This document shows positions 45,211-53,480 of a DNA stretch of 64,000 nt, in pieces. Each line of letters begins with the position of its first letter. Position 1 is the stretch's first letter. The position numbers and the translations under genes were made by a program. The notes beneath the pieces were generated by a model. It was not told where the DNA came from. It saw only the letters and a list, made by a program, of their open reading frames with translations, and searched no databases. The stretch is from the NCBI GenBank assembly GCA_965230415.1, contig CBDDKZ010000005.1:4092001-4156000 (forward strand). Direction: 5' to 3'. Source of the stretch: CBDDKZ01 sp965230415. Its GTDB lineage: Bacteria > Bacteroidota > Bacteroidia > Cytophagales > JAAEPT01.

Positions 45211-45247
45211 AAAAAAGCCCTTCAATTTACATTGAAGGGCTTTTTTT
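45211..45247 (+). terminator. Intrinsic terminator of tRNA-Arg
   Basis: GCCCTTCAAT and ATTGAAGGGC form a perfect 10-bp stem with a 4-nt loop, then seven T. The A run on the left means it could also act on the minus strand, behind the small ORF at 45281-45481. Confidence 0.9.
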
Positions 45248-45280
45248 ATGTTGAGGTCGCTTGAGAGGTCGCTCGTTATT

Positions 45281-45481
45281 TCAAACACGAATTGTGCGTG
45301 GGTCGTGATCTGCAGAAATTTCATTCAGTAAGTTTAAATTCACAAATGTTTTTCCTCCCACTTTTTGTATGAGTCCTTTATGCTTTTTATTTAAGCCATA
45401 GAACCAGGTATCTGAAGCATCAAAATAAATTCGCGCCCACTTAAGAGGGAGCAGGTGTGTGTTTATTTTGATCGGATTCAT
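45281..45481 (-). CDS. Small HTH/excisionase-like protein, 66 aa
   Basis: I do not recognise a named family. The middle, TWFYGLNKKHKGLIQKVGGK followed by TFVNLN, has the pattern of small winged-helix or excisionase-type DNA-binding proteins (aromatic start, basic helix, then a beta turn with K.GGKTFVN). It lies 73 bp after tRNA-Arg, a classic site for integrative elements. A decayed copy of the same coding sequence is found at 47375-47446. The repeat supports it being a real gene; the DNA-binding role is inference. Confidence 0.55.
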   Translation of the reverse strand: MNPIKINTHLLPLKWARIYFDASDTWFYGLNKKHKGLIQKVGGKTFVNLNLLNEISADHDPRTIRV

Positions 45482-45868
45482 TTCATTGTATAGAGAATAC
45501 TACGTTCATTATTCGCCTTCTCGTTGTAGTCTAACGCAGTGTGACTGCAACGATTCAAATGGAATAAAAAAAGATTAGTGTATTTAAAAGACAGTTTGTA
45601 TCTGTCATACGCGATTGAAGAGGCTGAGTGTAGGGTGCTTTCAGTTACACTTCGTTAAACTAAAAGCAGATTTCGTTATGACTCTTTGTAATCAACGATT
45701 ATGGAGGCTTGACTTTATTTATAAAGATTTCCCTTAGAAAAGCCTAATTCTTTTAAAAATTGCTGCTGCGAATAGTTGATCATTGCTAAGATTTTCAAGA
45801 ATTGGTGTAAATTCAATAGTTAAAGCTGTATGTTTACCTATTAAAAGTCAAGAATAAATACAACAACA
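45482..45868. other. Intergenic region upstream of the sugar transporter
   Basis: A 387-bp region without a convincing ORF. The strongest structure is an inverted repeat at 45522-45529 and 45545-45552 (CGTTGTAG/CTGCAACG, one G-T), which could be an operator or RNA hairpin. It is the upstream region of the MFS gene. Confidence 0.45.
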
Positions 45869-47182
45869 ATGGCCAATCAGGACTCTAAGCAAAGTACACT
45901 TATTCCGTTTATAATTATTGCGGCGATGTTTTTCATCTTTGGTTTTGTAACATGGATCAATAGCGCCTTGATACCATTTATGAAATCTATGTGTGAGTTA
46001 ACACCAGCGGCCTCATTTTTGGTTGTTTCAGCCTCATACATCTCTTTTGTGGTGATGGCCCTGCCTTCCTCAGTCATTCTGAAGAAAATAGGTTATAAAA
46101 AAGGCATGTCTTTGGGTTTGATCCTTATGGCTATCGGGGCCTTGATTTTTATTCCTGCAGCTTCTTCACGAACCTATGTGGTATTTTTGATCGGTATATT
46201 TGTACAGGGTGCAGGAATGACCTTATTGCAAACAGCTTCAAATCCGTACATCACCATTTTAGGTCCTATTGAATCTGGGGCTAAACGAATTTCCATTATG
46301 GGAATTTGCAATAAAGTCGCTGGTTCCTTGGGCTCAATTATTTTTGGGGCAATCCTGTTGTCTGGCATTAAAGAGACTAATGCCAAGTTGGCTGTTGTTT
46401 CTGCGTCTGAGAAAGAAGTATTATTAGAATCAATGGCAGATAGTGTTTTTATGCCTTATTTAATCATGGCAATTGTTTTAGTGGTTCTAGGCTTGTTTGT
46501 ACGTAAAGCACCTTTACCAGACTTGGAAGTGCAAGAAGAAGATCAGGAAATAGCTGATGATGGCAGTACAAAAACAAGCATTTTTCAATTTCCGCATCTC
46601 CTATTAGGGGTTGTCGCTTTGTTCTTTTATGTGGGTGTAGAAGTGGTAGCCGGTGACACCATTATTGCCTATGGTATATCTATAGGACTTGATGAAACGG
46701 AAGCTAAATTCCTCACATCCTATACTTTGGGCGCCATGGTAATCACTTACCTTTTGGGGGCTCTTTTAATTCCTAAATTTATGAGTCAAAAAACAGCCCT
46801 GCTCATTAGTGCAGTCTTAGGGGTACTCTTGACCATCGCTATTGTTTCTACGAGTGGTTATACCTCTGTGCTCTTGGTTGCCGCACTTGGATTTGCCAAT
46901 GCACTGGTATGGCCGGCTATTTGGCCGCTCGCCATTACAGGGCTTGGAAAGTTCACGAAAACAGGCTCTGCCTTATTGATTATGGCTATCGCCGGTGGTG
47001 CTGTTGTCTCTCCCTTATATGGTTTAGTGCTAGGAAGTAAGAAGGCAAGTTTGATTGATGCTGGTATGGAAGCTGCTGCTGCCACGTCTATGGCTTCTAC
47101 TTTTGGTTATTGGGTTTTATTGCCCTGCTACCTTTTTATCTTATATTATGCTGTTTCCGGTCATAAAGTTGGCTTAAAGTAA
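45869..47182 (+). CDS. MFS sugar permease (FucP/GluP-like)
   Basis: The 437-residue protein has 12 predicted membrane segments. The N-terminal FIIIAAMFFIFGFVTWINSA followed by LIPFMK, GLILMAIGALIFIPAA, and QGAGMTLLQTASNPYITILG with GAKRISIMGICNKVAGSLG are the hallmark of the FucP/glucose-galactose porter family. It imports a hexose, with proton or sodium coupling unknown. It has no sugar-catabolic neighbours. The gene is bracketed by two copies of a small HTH-like coding sequence, one of them decayed. Confidence 0.92.
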   Translation: MANQDSKQSTLIPFIIIAAMFFIFGFVTWINSALIPFMKSMCELTPAASFLVVSASYISFVVMALPSSVILKKIGYKKGMSLGLILMAIGALIFIPAASSRTYVVFLIGIFVQGAGMTLLQTASNPYITILGPIESGAKRISIMGICNKVAGSLGSIIFGAILLSGIKETNAKLAVVSASEKEVLLESMADSVFMPYLIMAIVLVVLGLFVRKAPLPDLEVQEEDQEIADDGSTKTSIFQFPHLLLGVVALFFYVGVEVVAGDTIIAYGISIGLDETEAKFLTSYTLGAMVITYLLGALLIPKFMSQKTALLISAVLGVLLTIAIVSTSGYTSVLLVAALGFANALVWPAIWPLAITGLGKFTKTGSALLIMAIAGGAVVSPLYGLVLGSKKASLIDAGMEAAAATSMASTFGYWVLLPCYLFILYYAVSGHKVGLK

Positions 47183-47552
47183 AGTTCGTGAATAATACGT
47201 TACTTGGGTACTCAAGCTATAAATGATGGACTCTATCTCACAAATATGCATACTTCATTCTCGCGCACAGTGCGACAGAGCTATCCTTTCAGAGTCACTT
47301 GCAATGGGTTTTGTTAATTAAAGCATTTGATTTTAACAGTAGGATTCGCTATCAATAGAAGTTTCATAGCGTAATTTTAAATTCACAAATGCTTCGCCGC
47401 GCGCTTTTTAAATGAGTCCTTGGTGCTTTTTATTTAAGCCATAGAAACGAGATAAGCTAAAATTACGTTATTAGAATAGACACCTCTGTTCTTCTGTGCA
47501 CCAACTCCTAAACACTTAATTATCAGCTAATCATAAATATGCCGAATTAACC
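47183..47552. other. Intergenic region with a decayed copy of the small HTH-like gene
   Basis: A 370-bp region between the transporter and the phosphatase gene. It has no intact ORF. Its only recognisable content is the pseudogene fragment at 47375-47446; the rest shows no clear structure. Confidence 0.5.
47375..47446 (-). pseudogene. Decayed copy of the 66-aa HTH-like gene
   Basis: Read on the minus strand, FYGLNKKHQGLI, a stop (TAA at 47408-47410), then KARGEAFVNLK aligns without gaps with FYGLNKKHKGLIQKVGGKTF and VNLN of the ORF at 45281-45481. The DNA is also similar: CTTTTTATTTAAGCCATAGA and TAAATTCACAAATG occur in both. The start region and the C-terminal part have diverged. Confidence 0.8.
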
Positions 47553-48962
47553 ATGAATGACTTTGAAGAAAACGCCGATGGCTTTGAGGTGAAGCAACGT
47601 GCGTCGACTATTTTCTTTTTTAGGGTAGCAAGGCGCATATTTATCTATACATGTGTGCTGATATTATTTGCGAATATCGTGGACATCAGCATTTATTGGG
47701 TGCACAAATACGATGTACGTCTCACGTACGGCAATCTGGCAAATATACTTTTTGTGTTGGTGGCGGTTCTACTACAAAAGTCGGGGAGGATTAACAGAAA
47801 ACAAGCTTCAGCTCTGATTATTTACAGTACCTTATTAAATATCATCTATAATACCTCTGTTTTTTTTCTGATTCATCACCTCGATATTCCTGCGGTTTTT
47901 TACCGTAATGCTTTTTTTATTTCTTGCGGAATACCACTTGTTGGATTTTTGATTAATAAATATCATTCACTGGTTATAGGGGTGTACCTTTGCTTATATT
48001 TCCTCGTTTTTTACTTCATTACCGACAATACCTACATGAAGGATAATTTTTTTATAACATTCACAACATCCATCAATTTCACAATCATTGTGTTTCTCCT
48101 TATTCAGTCCCTCGAACGTTCTATAGACGACAGTCGTAAGTCTCACGAGCAATTGGAGCTGCGGAAGTTAGAAATTGAAGAGAAAAATGAGCAGTTAATT
48201 AGTAGTATCTCCTATGCTAAAAGGCTACAAACTGCTATACTGCCCAGTGACGAGGAGATTTCGACCTTGTTTAATGATTTTTTTGTATTCTACAGACCAC
48301 GAAACATTGTTTCCGGAGATATTTTCTATCTCAGAAAAATAGAGCGAAAATTGGTTTTAGCAGTGATCGATTGCACCGGACATGGCGTGCCGGGAGCGAT
48401 GGTGAGTATTATAGGTCATCAGGCATTAAATAGGGCTCTGGAGGATTTTCATTTAACCTGGCCTGCTGAAATACTAGCGAAAATGAACGAGTTAGTTCGA
48501 AAAAACCTCAAACGTGGTTATGGTGATGAAGTGATCGATGGCATGGATATGTCACTGGTGACCGTTGATATGAGTACGATGAAATTGCAGTATGCAGGGG
48601 CGTTTAACCCGATGTATTTGGTTCGAAATAAGGAATTGATCGAATTCAAGGCAGACCGGCACTCCATTGGCGATGACGAGGATATTACCACTCCAAAATT
48701 TACCAATCACCTCATTCAGTTGGAGCGTGGAGACAAACTCTACCTTTTTACGGATGGCTATGTCGATCAGTTTGGCGGGCCGAAAAATAAGAAGTACAAT
48801 TATAGAAGGTTCAAAAGTAAGATCCTGGAGGTATGCACTAATAAAATGAGTGCTCAACGAGCTGCGTTCCAGGCTGACTTCGAAGAATGGAAAGGCCCGC
48901 ATGATCAAATTGACGATATTACCTTAATTGGTATTCACTTCGATGAGCAAATGTTTGTATGA
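47553..48962 (+). CDS. Membrane SpoIIE-type PP2C serine phosphatase
   Basis: The 469-residue protein has about six membrane segments (about 28-205), a short coiled coil (about 205-240, RKLEIEEKNEQLISSISYAK) and a SpoIIE/PPM catalytic domain (about 250-465). The metal-binding Asp motifs are NIVSGDIFYL, AVIDCTGHGVPGAM, KLYLFTDGYVDQFGG and the final GPHDQIDDITLIGI. It should dephosphorylate a STAS or similar partner in response to a membrane signal; its own operon has none. A STAS protein is present at 31568-31954. Confidence 0.93.
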   Translation: MNDFEENADGFEVKQRASTIFFFRVARRIFIYTCVLILFANIVDISIYWVHKYDVRLTYGNLANILFVLVAVLLQKSGRINRKQASALIIYSTLLNIIYNTSVFFLIHHLDIPAVFYRNAFFISCGIPLVGFLINKYHSLVIGVYLCLYFLVFYFITDNTYMKDNFFITFTTSINFTIIVFLLIQSLERSIDDSRKSHEQLELRKLEIEEKNEQLISSISYAKRLQTAILPSDEEISTLFNDFFVFYRPRNIVSGDIFYLRKIERKLVLAVIDCTGHGVPGAMVSIIGHQALNRALEDFHLTWPAEILAKMNELVRKNLKRGYGDEVIDGMDMSLVTVDMSTMKLQYAGAFNPMYLVRNKELIEFKADRHSIGDDEDITTPKFTNHLIQLERGDKLYLFTDGYVDQFGGPKNKKYNYRRFKSKILEVCTNKMSAQRAAFQADFEEWKGPHDQIDDITLIGIHFDEQMFV

Positions 48963-48972
48963 AACGGTTGGC

Positions 48973-49089
48973 ATGAAAATGGGATTTGTAAGTAGCTTGA
49001 GGCGTGCTTGGTTTAATGAGACCATTCTTAAGTTCGCCGAAAAGGTGTGCGAAAAGATTGAAAATCCCTCGGTTCACTTATTCTTGTGA
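48973..49089 (+). CDS. Possible small ORF downstream of the phosphatase
   Basis: A 38-codon frame starts 10 bp after the phosphatase stop and could be co-transcribed. The peptide is basic and amphipathic (SLRRAWFNETILKFAEKVCE). No family is recognised. It may be a chance frame or the remnant of a partner gene. Confidence 0.25.
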   Translation: MKMGFVSSLRRAWFNETILKFAEKVCEKIENPSVHLFL

Positions 49090-49344
49090 AAATAGTATTG
49101 TATAGTGAACATTGATTATTTTAACAGGTCGGGATTAAATTTCAATGGTATGGTGATATTCGTTTTTACGGCTTTTTCTTTAAATTTACCTGGAGACCAT
49201 ACCGGTATTTTAATCGAAAAAAGGAGTGCAAGCTCCGTGCTAAGGGAAAATATATTAATCTCAAAAAACGAAAAAGAAACAGTGATATATGACATAACCA
49301 TGAGATACATCACTATTTCCCTATTATGGATCATCTACCCAATG

Positions 49345-49836
49345 TTATTCGACTCTTGTTATGATGACAGAACTGGCATCAAATCCACTGTTGAATACAG
49401 GCAATGATTGTGTTCCAATGTCACCGTTGCTTGGACATATACGGAAATTATTTATTGCCCTGAGCAGACTGCCTCCGCCATGCGCTCTTGAAAAAACCTC
49501 AATGCTGAAAAGTGCATGTTGAGTTGATTCTATGGACACTTCTTCTAGAAAGTTATTGAAGCCATTTCTCCGGTATAGATTCATGACCCTCCGTTGACCT
49601 TTATTAAGTCCAAAATTAGCAAATGACTCTTGGTTGTTTTTATTCCTAAGTCGAACTTGAACATTTGCGGATCCGTTCACAGGTACCAAAGGTGTTGTAT
49701 GACAGCCGGCTCTCTCAGAACTTTGATTTTTTATGTCAGATGTCACATGATCTGGCGAGACTTTTTCATGAGAACATGAAAATGTGATAAGACCTACTAG
49801 AGCGGTAATTGTTAGGAATTTGATTCTTAGTTTCAT
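49345..49836 (-). CDS. Unknown lipoprotein
   Basis: The 163-residue protein has a clear lipoprotein signal (TALVGLITFSCSHEK). The mature part is beta-rich, with VPVNGSANVQVRLRNKNNQE, a GGGSLLRAINNF segment and an end of SSVIITRVE. No family is recognised. The frame is clean with its own AT-rich upstream region. The overlapping plus-strand frame at 49105-49407 is not convincing. It borders the region of broken secreted-protein genes. Confidence 0.7.
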   Translation of the reverse strand: MKLRIKFLTITALVGLITFSCSHEKVSPDHVTSDIKNQSSERAGCHTTPLVPVNGSANVQVRLRNKNNQESFANFGLNKGQRRVMNLYRRNGFNNFLEEVSIESTQHALFSIEVFSRAHGGGSLLRAINNFRICPSNGDIGTQSLPVFNSGFDASSVIITRVE

Positions 49837-49961
49837 AATTGTTTAAAATAAAAAAAATTAAAAATTTAATTATGCTTTCGAATTTAGGTGTCAGGATTAT
49901 AAATTTAAATTGTTTTTTACTCCGAATATGCTGATTGTAATATTGACGACAATTCTGTAAA

Positions 49962-50729
49962 CTATCCCATTTTGTAGCCTTTCCCAAAAACCATACAGGC
50001 GTATGCTAAGTCAAAGTCAATTGAATATATGGGAGAGTCACTTGTTACATATACAGGCAAAATATAACGATTTGCACCAGGGGTTAATGGTATTATTGCT
50101 ACTTCTTTCAAATTAAAAACAACAGATTGAGTATTGTTCTGACCAGCAATCAAATATTCATGTGCATCATAATTAGCAGAAACATCCCCTGGTAAAATGC
50201 CTTCATAGGCCATATTTACTATATCGTTACAATTTTGGGCATAAGATGAAGAAGAAGGTATACGACTTTCTGGAACAGGAACACGATTTCTACTATATCC
50301 TAAGATATCATCCAGCGGAAAACTACTTGACAATTGAAATGTTGGATGATTATTGCTTGTTACTGAGTCTACGAATACCCAATCTTTATAATGTGGGAAA
50401 TTGTTTATAAGTAGAACGGCACGTTGATCGATTATGGATACATCTTCGGTTGTAATAGCTCCATCTTGATTAACATCTGCTGCGATTACCTGATAGTGAC
50501 TGGGTACAAAATTTACATCTTCGTTGACGAGTGAATTCACTAAATAAGCATCATAAACACCAACAAAGGCCATTAACTTAGTGGTGTCATGAAATTCTCG
50601 ATCAATTCGAATTTGATTTTGAGATCCAGGTTGTAAAAATACACTGTTCACACTTACGGGTACGGCATTCCCTGTGTTATTGCAATTTTCAGTTGAAAGC
50701 TCCATGATAATCAGCGTTTCGCCTGCTAA
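49962..50729 (-). pseudogene. Fragment of a dockerin-like T9SS-type secreted protein
   Basis: The frame is open from 50729 (after a TAG) to the stop at 49962, and coding-like sequence begins upstream of the first ATG (LAGETLIIM). It has no signal peptide. It contains a dockerin-type calcium loop, ADVNQDGAITTEDVSIIDQR, and cohesin-like beta segments, ending YSIDFDLAYACMVFGKGYKM. The end does not look like a natural domain end. I read it as a piece of a larger secreted protein that has lost both ends. Confidence 0.6.
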
Positions 50730-50776
50730 CTATTGATTTTTACTGCCACTCACCAATCTTCCTATTGATTCATTCG

Positions 50777-51520
50777 CTAACTGTACAGTATTTTGCCCTG
50801 TATATCGACGATGCTAACCGAGTGCTGTTCTGAGCTCAGCCCTTCTAAATAAAGTACATCGCTTGCCGGGTTCGGGTAGATGGTAAACGAATCGTTGAGG
50901 CTGGGTGCGATAGCTGTAATAACCGGACCATTCCACCTGGTAACACGTTCTCCCGAGCGCTCACCGATGTATAATTCATTATCGAGCCAGGCGAAAGCAT
51001 TGGGTTCTTGTAAGCTATCACTTTCTGGAACAATTGTATCCGTATGAGGATCTTGATCTTTTAAGTTGTAGCTATAGATGCCTCCGTTTAGGTAATCTGC
51101 CCCATAAATTGTACTATCCTTCACTGTTATAGAAAATGGAGAACCGAGGCTTAATACAGGAGTGAAATCCGGAGTATCTGATTGTCTTAGATCTGTTGCT
51201 TGTATTTCGTTTGCACTATAAAGGCCTACATATAAAATTCCATGATCTACAGATAACCCTGAAGGTTGGTTTAAGCCTCCGGTAAAAGACATTACCGGGT
51301 AACCCGAAGTGCGCAAGTCGATTTTCTTAATAGAACCCGATAAAAATTCCGATATTTAAGCTATACTATCGTAGATAGCAAGCCCAAGTGGTACATTTAA
51401 TCCATTGGAGAGTGTTTCTGGTGTAATGGGAGTGGGTTGAGTTAAGTCCAATTGACTTAATGTGCCCTCACCAGCTTCTAGGAAATAAAGGTGATTTCCC
51501 AGGGTAAATGAAAAATGAGA
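50777..51520 (-). pseudogene. Broken beta-propeller protein with truncated T9SS sorting domain
   Basis: The minus frame is open from 51520 but has a TAA at 51356-51358 (GLAIYDSIA, stop, ISEFLSGSIKKIDL), and coding similarity continues on both sides: LDLTQPTPITPETL, GLNVPLGLAIY before, GLNQPSGLSVDHGILYVGLY after. This is an NHL/6-bladed propeller type. It ends in a T9SS sorting domain (FTIYPNPASDVLYLEGLSSE) that stops too early at GKILYS. There is no signal peptide and no natural start. It is therefore a pseudogene truncated at the 5' end, at the 3' end and by an internal stop. Confidence 0.8.
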
Positions 51521-51689
51521 TCAATATATGGCTGTAATGCATGCTGTATGGGTAGTGTAAGAGCGCTTTGCACTTTATAATATTTCAATTCATATAGTAG
51601 ATTCAACTAGGAGTTTTATTAGCTAGTGGACGTAGGAGGAGCATTTTTGCAGTCTGTCGATCAATACCATACATGTGACTCCTGTTACA

Positions 51690-51718
51690 TTGTGGAAAGG
51701 AAATTATTCTTATTTTTG
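51690..51718 (+). promoter_or_regulatory. Putative promoter of the rhodanese gene
   Basis: TTG at 51690-51692, an 18-bp spacer and TATTTTTG at 51711-51718 match the phylum consensus. The ATG is at 51744, giving a leader of about 20 nt. Confidence 0.5.
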
Positions 51719-51743
51719 AGTAGATGTATAAAACAGTACCTTA

Positions 51744-52265
51744 ATGAATAAGATCAAAATTATAAAATTTAGTGTCCTGCTTGTTTTTTTGTGCTCCTTA
51801 CAAGCGCTAAATGCGCAGCAAAAAGTTGCAGATAACGCTTATCAACTAATGCTTGAAACCTTGTTGAGTCACGATGTACCCGAGAAAACAGTTGTTGACC
51901 TCAAGCAGTCTGAAGATAGCATCTATTTGTTAGATGCCCGGGAAAAGCGTGAATACGAAGTGAGCCATTTGAAAAATGCTATTTGGACAGGTTATGATTC
52001 CTTTAAAATGTCACGTATTAAGGCTGTTCCCAAAGATGCACAGATAGTTGTTTATTGTTCAGTAGGGTATCGCAGCGAAGTCATAACCCGCAAACTGCTT
52101 AAAAAGGGTTATACCAATGTTTCCAATTTGTATGGTGGTATTTTTGAATGGGTAAATGCAGGAGGGCAAGTAGTGAGTCAGCAAGATACTGCAACCAAAG
52201 AAGTACATGCCTATGATAAGACCTGGGGCGTTTGGCTTAGAAAAGGAAAGAAGGTTTATAAGTAG
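51744..52265 (+). CDS. Exported rhodanese-like protein
   Basis: The 173-residue protein has a signal peptide (about 1-25, ending ALNAQ). A single rhodanese domain follows with LLDAREKREYEVSHLKNAIW and the active-site loop IVVYCSVGYRSE, catalytic Cys intact, then LYGGIFEWVNAGG. It acts in the periplasm on sulfane sulfur or a related thiol. It begins the small run of plus-strand genes that includes a 32-aa peptide and DUF2892, near a divergently transcribed membrane methyltransferase and a Crp/Fnr regulator. Confidence 0.93.
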   Translation: MNKIKIIKFSVLLVFLCSLQALNAQQKVADNAYQLMLETLLSHDVPEKTVVDLKQSEDSIYLLDAREKREYEVSHLKNAIWTGYDSFKMSRIKAVPKDAQIVVYCSVGYRSEVITRKLLKKGYTNVSNLYGGIFEWVNAGGQVVSQQDTATKEVHAYDKTWGVWLRKGKKVYK

Positions 52266-52345
52266 CGGCAAGCATTAACAGTTTCGTTTTTTGATTGTGA
52301 CAGTTGTCACAATGTCTAACTATTCAAAATCTTAATTTTAGTACT

Positions 52346-52444
52346 ATGAAAGAACAAGGGAAAAAGCTCGTACTCAGCTGTCTGATGTGCGTTACGCTCA
52401 TTACCCTTATCGGATTAGTAATAGATTATTTTATAAACAATTGA
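52346..52444 (+). CDS. Small single-span membrane peptide, 32 aa
   Basis: A 32-residue frame encodes a charged start (MKEQGKK), one hydrophobic helix (LVLSCLMCVTLITLIGLVI) and a short polar end. It lies 80 bp after rhodanese and 6 bp before DUF2892, in the same direction. The spacing and composition suggest a real small membrane protein of the rhodanese-DUF2892 unit. Confidence 0.5.
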   Translation: MKEQGKKLVLSCLMCVTLITLIGLVIDYFINN

Positions 52445-52450
52445 ATAGTT

Positions 52451-52666
52451 ATGAAGAGAAACGTAGGAAAAATCGACAGGATACTTAGGCTTGTTTTGGC
52501 AGCAGCGGTTATTGTATTGTTCATTACCGGGCAAATTTCCGGTATCGCAGCCATAATCCTTGGCGTTGCGGCCGGAGTATTTATTTTTACAGCATCTTTA
52601 GGGTGGTGCGGTGTTTATTCAATTACAGGGTTAAATACTTATAAAGCCAAAAATGCAACAAAATAA
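52451..52666 (+). CDS. DUF2892 small membrane protein (YgaP-like membrane part)
   Basis: The 71-residue protein has the DUF2892 form: a start of KRNVGKIDRILRLVLAAAVI, a second hydrophobic segment and the GWCGVYSITGLNTY signature. In E. coli YgaP such a domain is fused to a rhodanese; here the rhodanese is a separate exported protein just upstream. The function is probably thiosulfate or sulfane-sulfur handling at the membrane. A long inverted repeat follows as a possible terminator. Confidence 0.9.
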   Translation: MKRNVGKIDRILRLVLAAAVIVLFITGQISGIAAIILGVAAGVFIFTASLGWCGVYSITGLNTYKAKNATK

Positions 52667-52677
52667 AACAGTCTTTA

Positions 52678-52735
52678 TGGGATAAGTGTTTAGTGATCGT
52701 ATTGGCGTTTGTAAGACTTATCCCACTACTTTTTA
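52678..52735 (+). terminator. Long hairpin after the DUF2892 gene
   Basis: TGGGATAAGT (52678-52687) is a perfect inverse of ACTTATCCCA (52716-52725), with a 28-nt loop, followed by CTACTTTTTAATT. The large loop makes it less typical; it may also serve as a regulatory RNA fold. Confidence 0.5.
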
Positions 52736-52817
52736 ATTAGAACTTCTAGTACCTGTAATAAATTCTAATTATTCAAGGTAGAACACTTGGAGATATATTC
52801 AATTGCGGGTTGGATGG

Positions 52818-53423
52818 CTATAGGATAAATGGAATTAACATTTTAACCTGTGACTTGTAAAGTGTGTATTGTTTGCCAAATTCTTTAATGAGCTTGGCCT
52901 CTTCAAGTCTGGCACCAATGAAAAGATACGTGGTAGTAATTAGGCTTATTAATAACCAACACAACGTAGCGTTACTTATCCAGTAAGCCCAGAAAAAAAG
53001 GAAGGTGCCGAAGTAAATAGGATGCCTAACGTATTTGTTTAACCCCGAAATATTGAGAGACGTTTTTTTATTGGCTGTACTCAAAGTAGTTGTACCAACA
53101 AATTCTTTGAAACTATAATTTCGAAACGAAATACAAACGATTAATGTACCCATAATCATAACAATCAGAGCAGTCCACTTGTGTATACTATTTACTTTCC
53201 AGTATATATAATGACCTGAAGTGTTTTTATACTGTAGGTAAAGGAAGATTAATCCGATGGTCGAAAAAATGTTATAAAAGAGGCGGTAAAACGGGAAAAT
53301 CGTGCTCAAATGTTTAGAAAAGAATGTTTTGACGGAATCAAGTGCCAGCAAGCTGTGAATTGTATAATAACAAGCCCAGGATATTGCTAATATTACTATT
53401 TCGAATAAATGAGGCATCATCAC
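52818..53423 (-). CDS. ICMT/NnrU-like membrane methyltransferase
   Basis: The 201-residue protein has about five membrane segments. The C-terminal signature of isoprenylcysteine/PEMT-like methyltransferases is present: GLNKYVRHPIYFGTFLFFWA, and EEAKLIKEFGKQYTLYKSQV with MLIP. These enzymes methylate lipid-like or thiol substrates with SAM; the bacterial substrate is unknown. It is divergent from the Crp/Fnr gene with an intergenic space of about 60 bp and lies next to the rhodanese/DUF2892 pair, so all may be under one regulator. Confidence 0.85.
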   Translation of the reverse strand: MMMPHLFEIVILAISWACYYTIHSLLALDSVKTFFSKHLSTIFPFYRLFYNIFSTIGLIFLYLQYKNTSGHYIYWKVNSIHKWTALIVMIMGTLIVCISFRNYSFKEFVGTTTLSTANKKTSLNISGLNKYVRHPIYFGTFLFFWAYWISNATLCWLLISLITTTYLFIGARLEEAKLIKEFGKQYTLYKSQVKMLIPFIL

Positions 53424-53480
53424 AAAGTAAACATATTAAAGTAAAACATGATATGTATATTTTTTATAAATTCGTTTTCC

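Noticed and set aside
45139..45324. 61-codon minus-strand ORF
   Set aside because: It runs through tRNA-Arg and its terminator, so it is an artefact.
49105..49407. 100-codon plus-strand ORF
   Set aside because: It overlaps the 3' end of the lipoprotein gene on the other strand, has no recognisable domain, and its composition does not look like protein of this genome. The lipoprotein, with a clean signal sequence, is the better gene.
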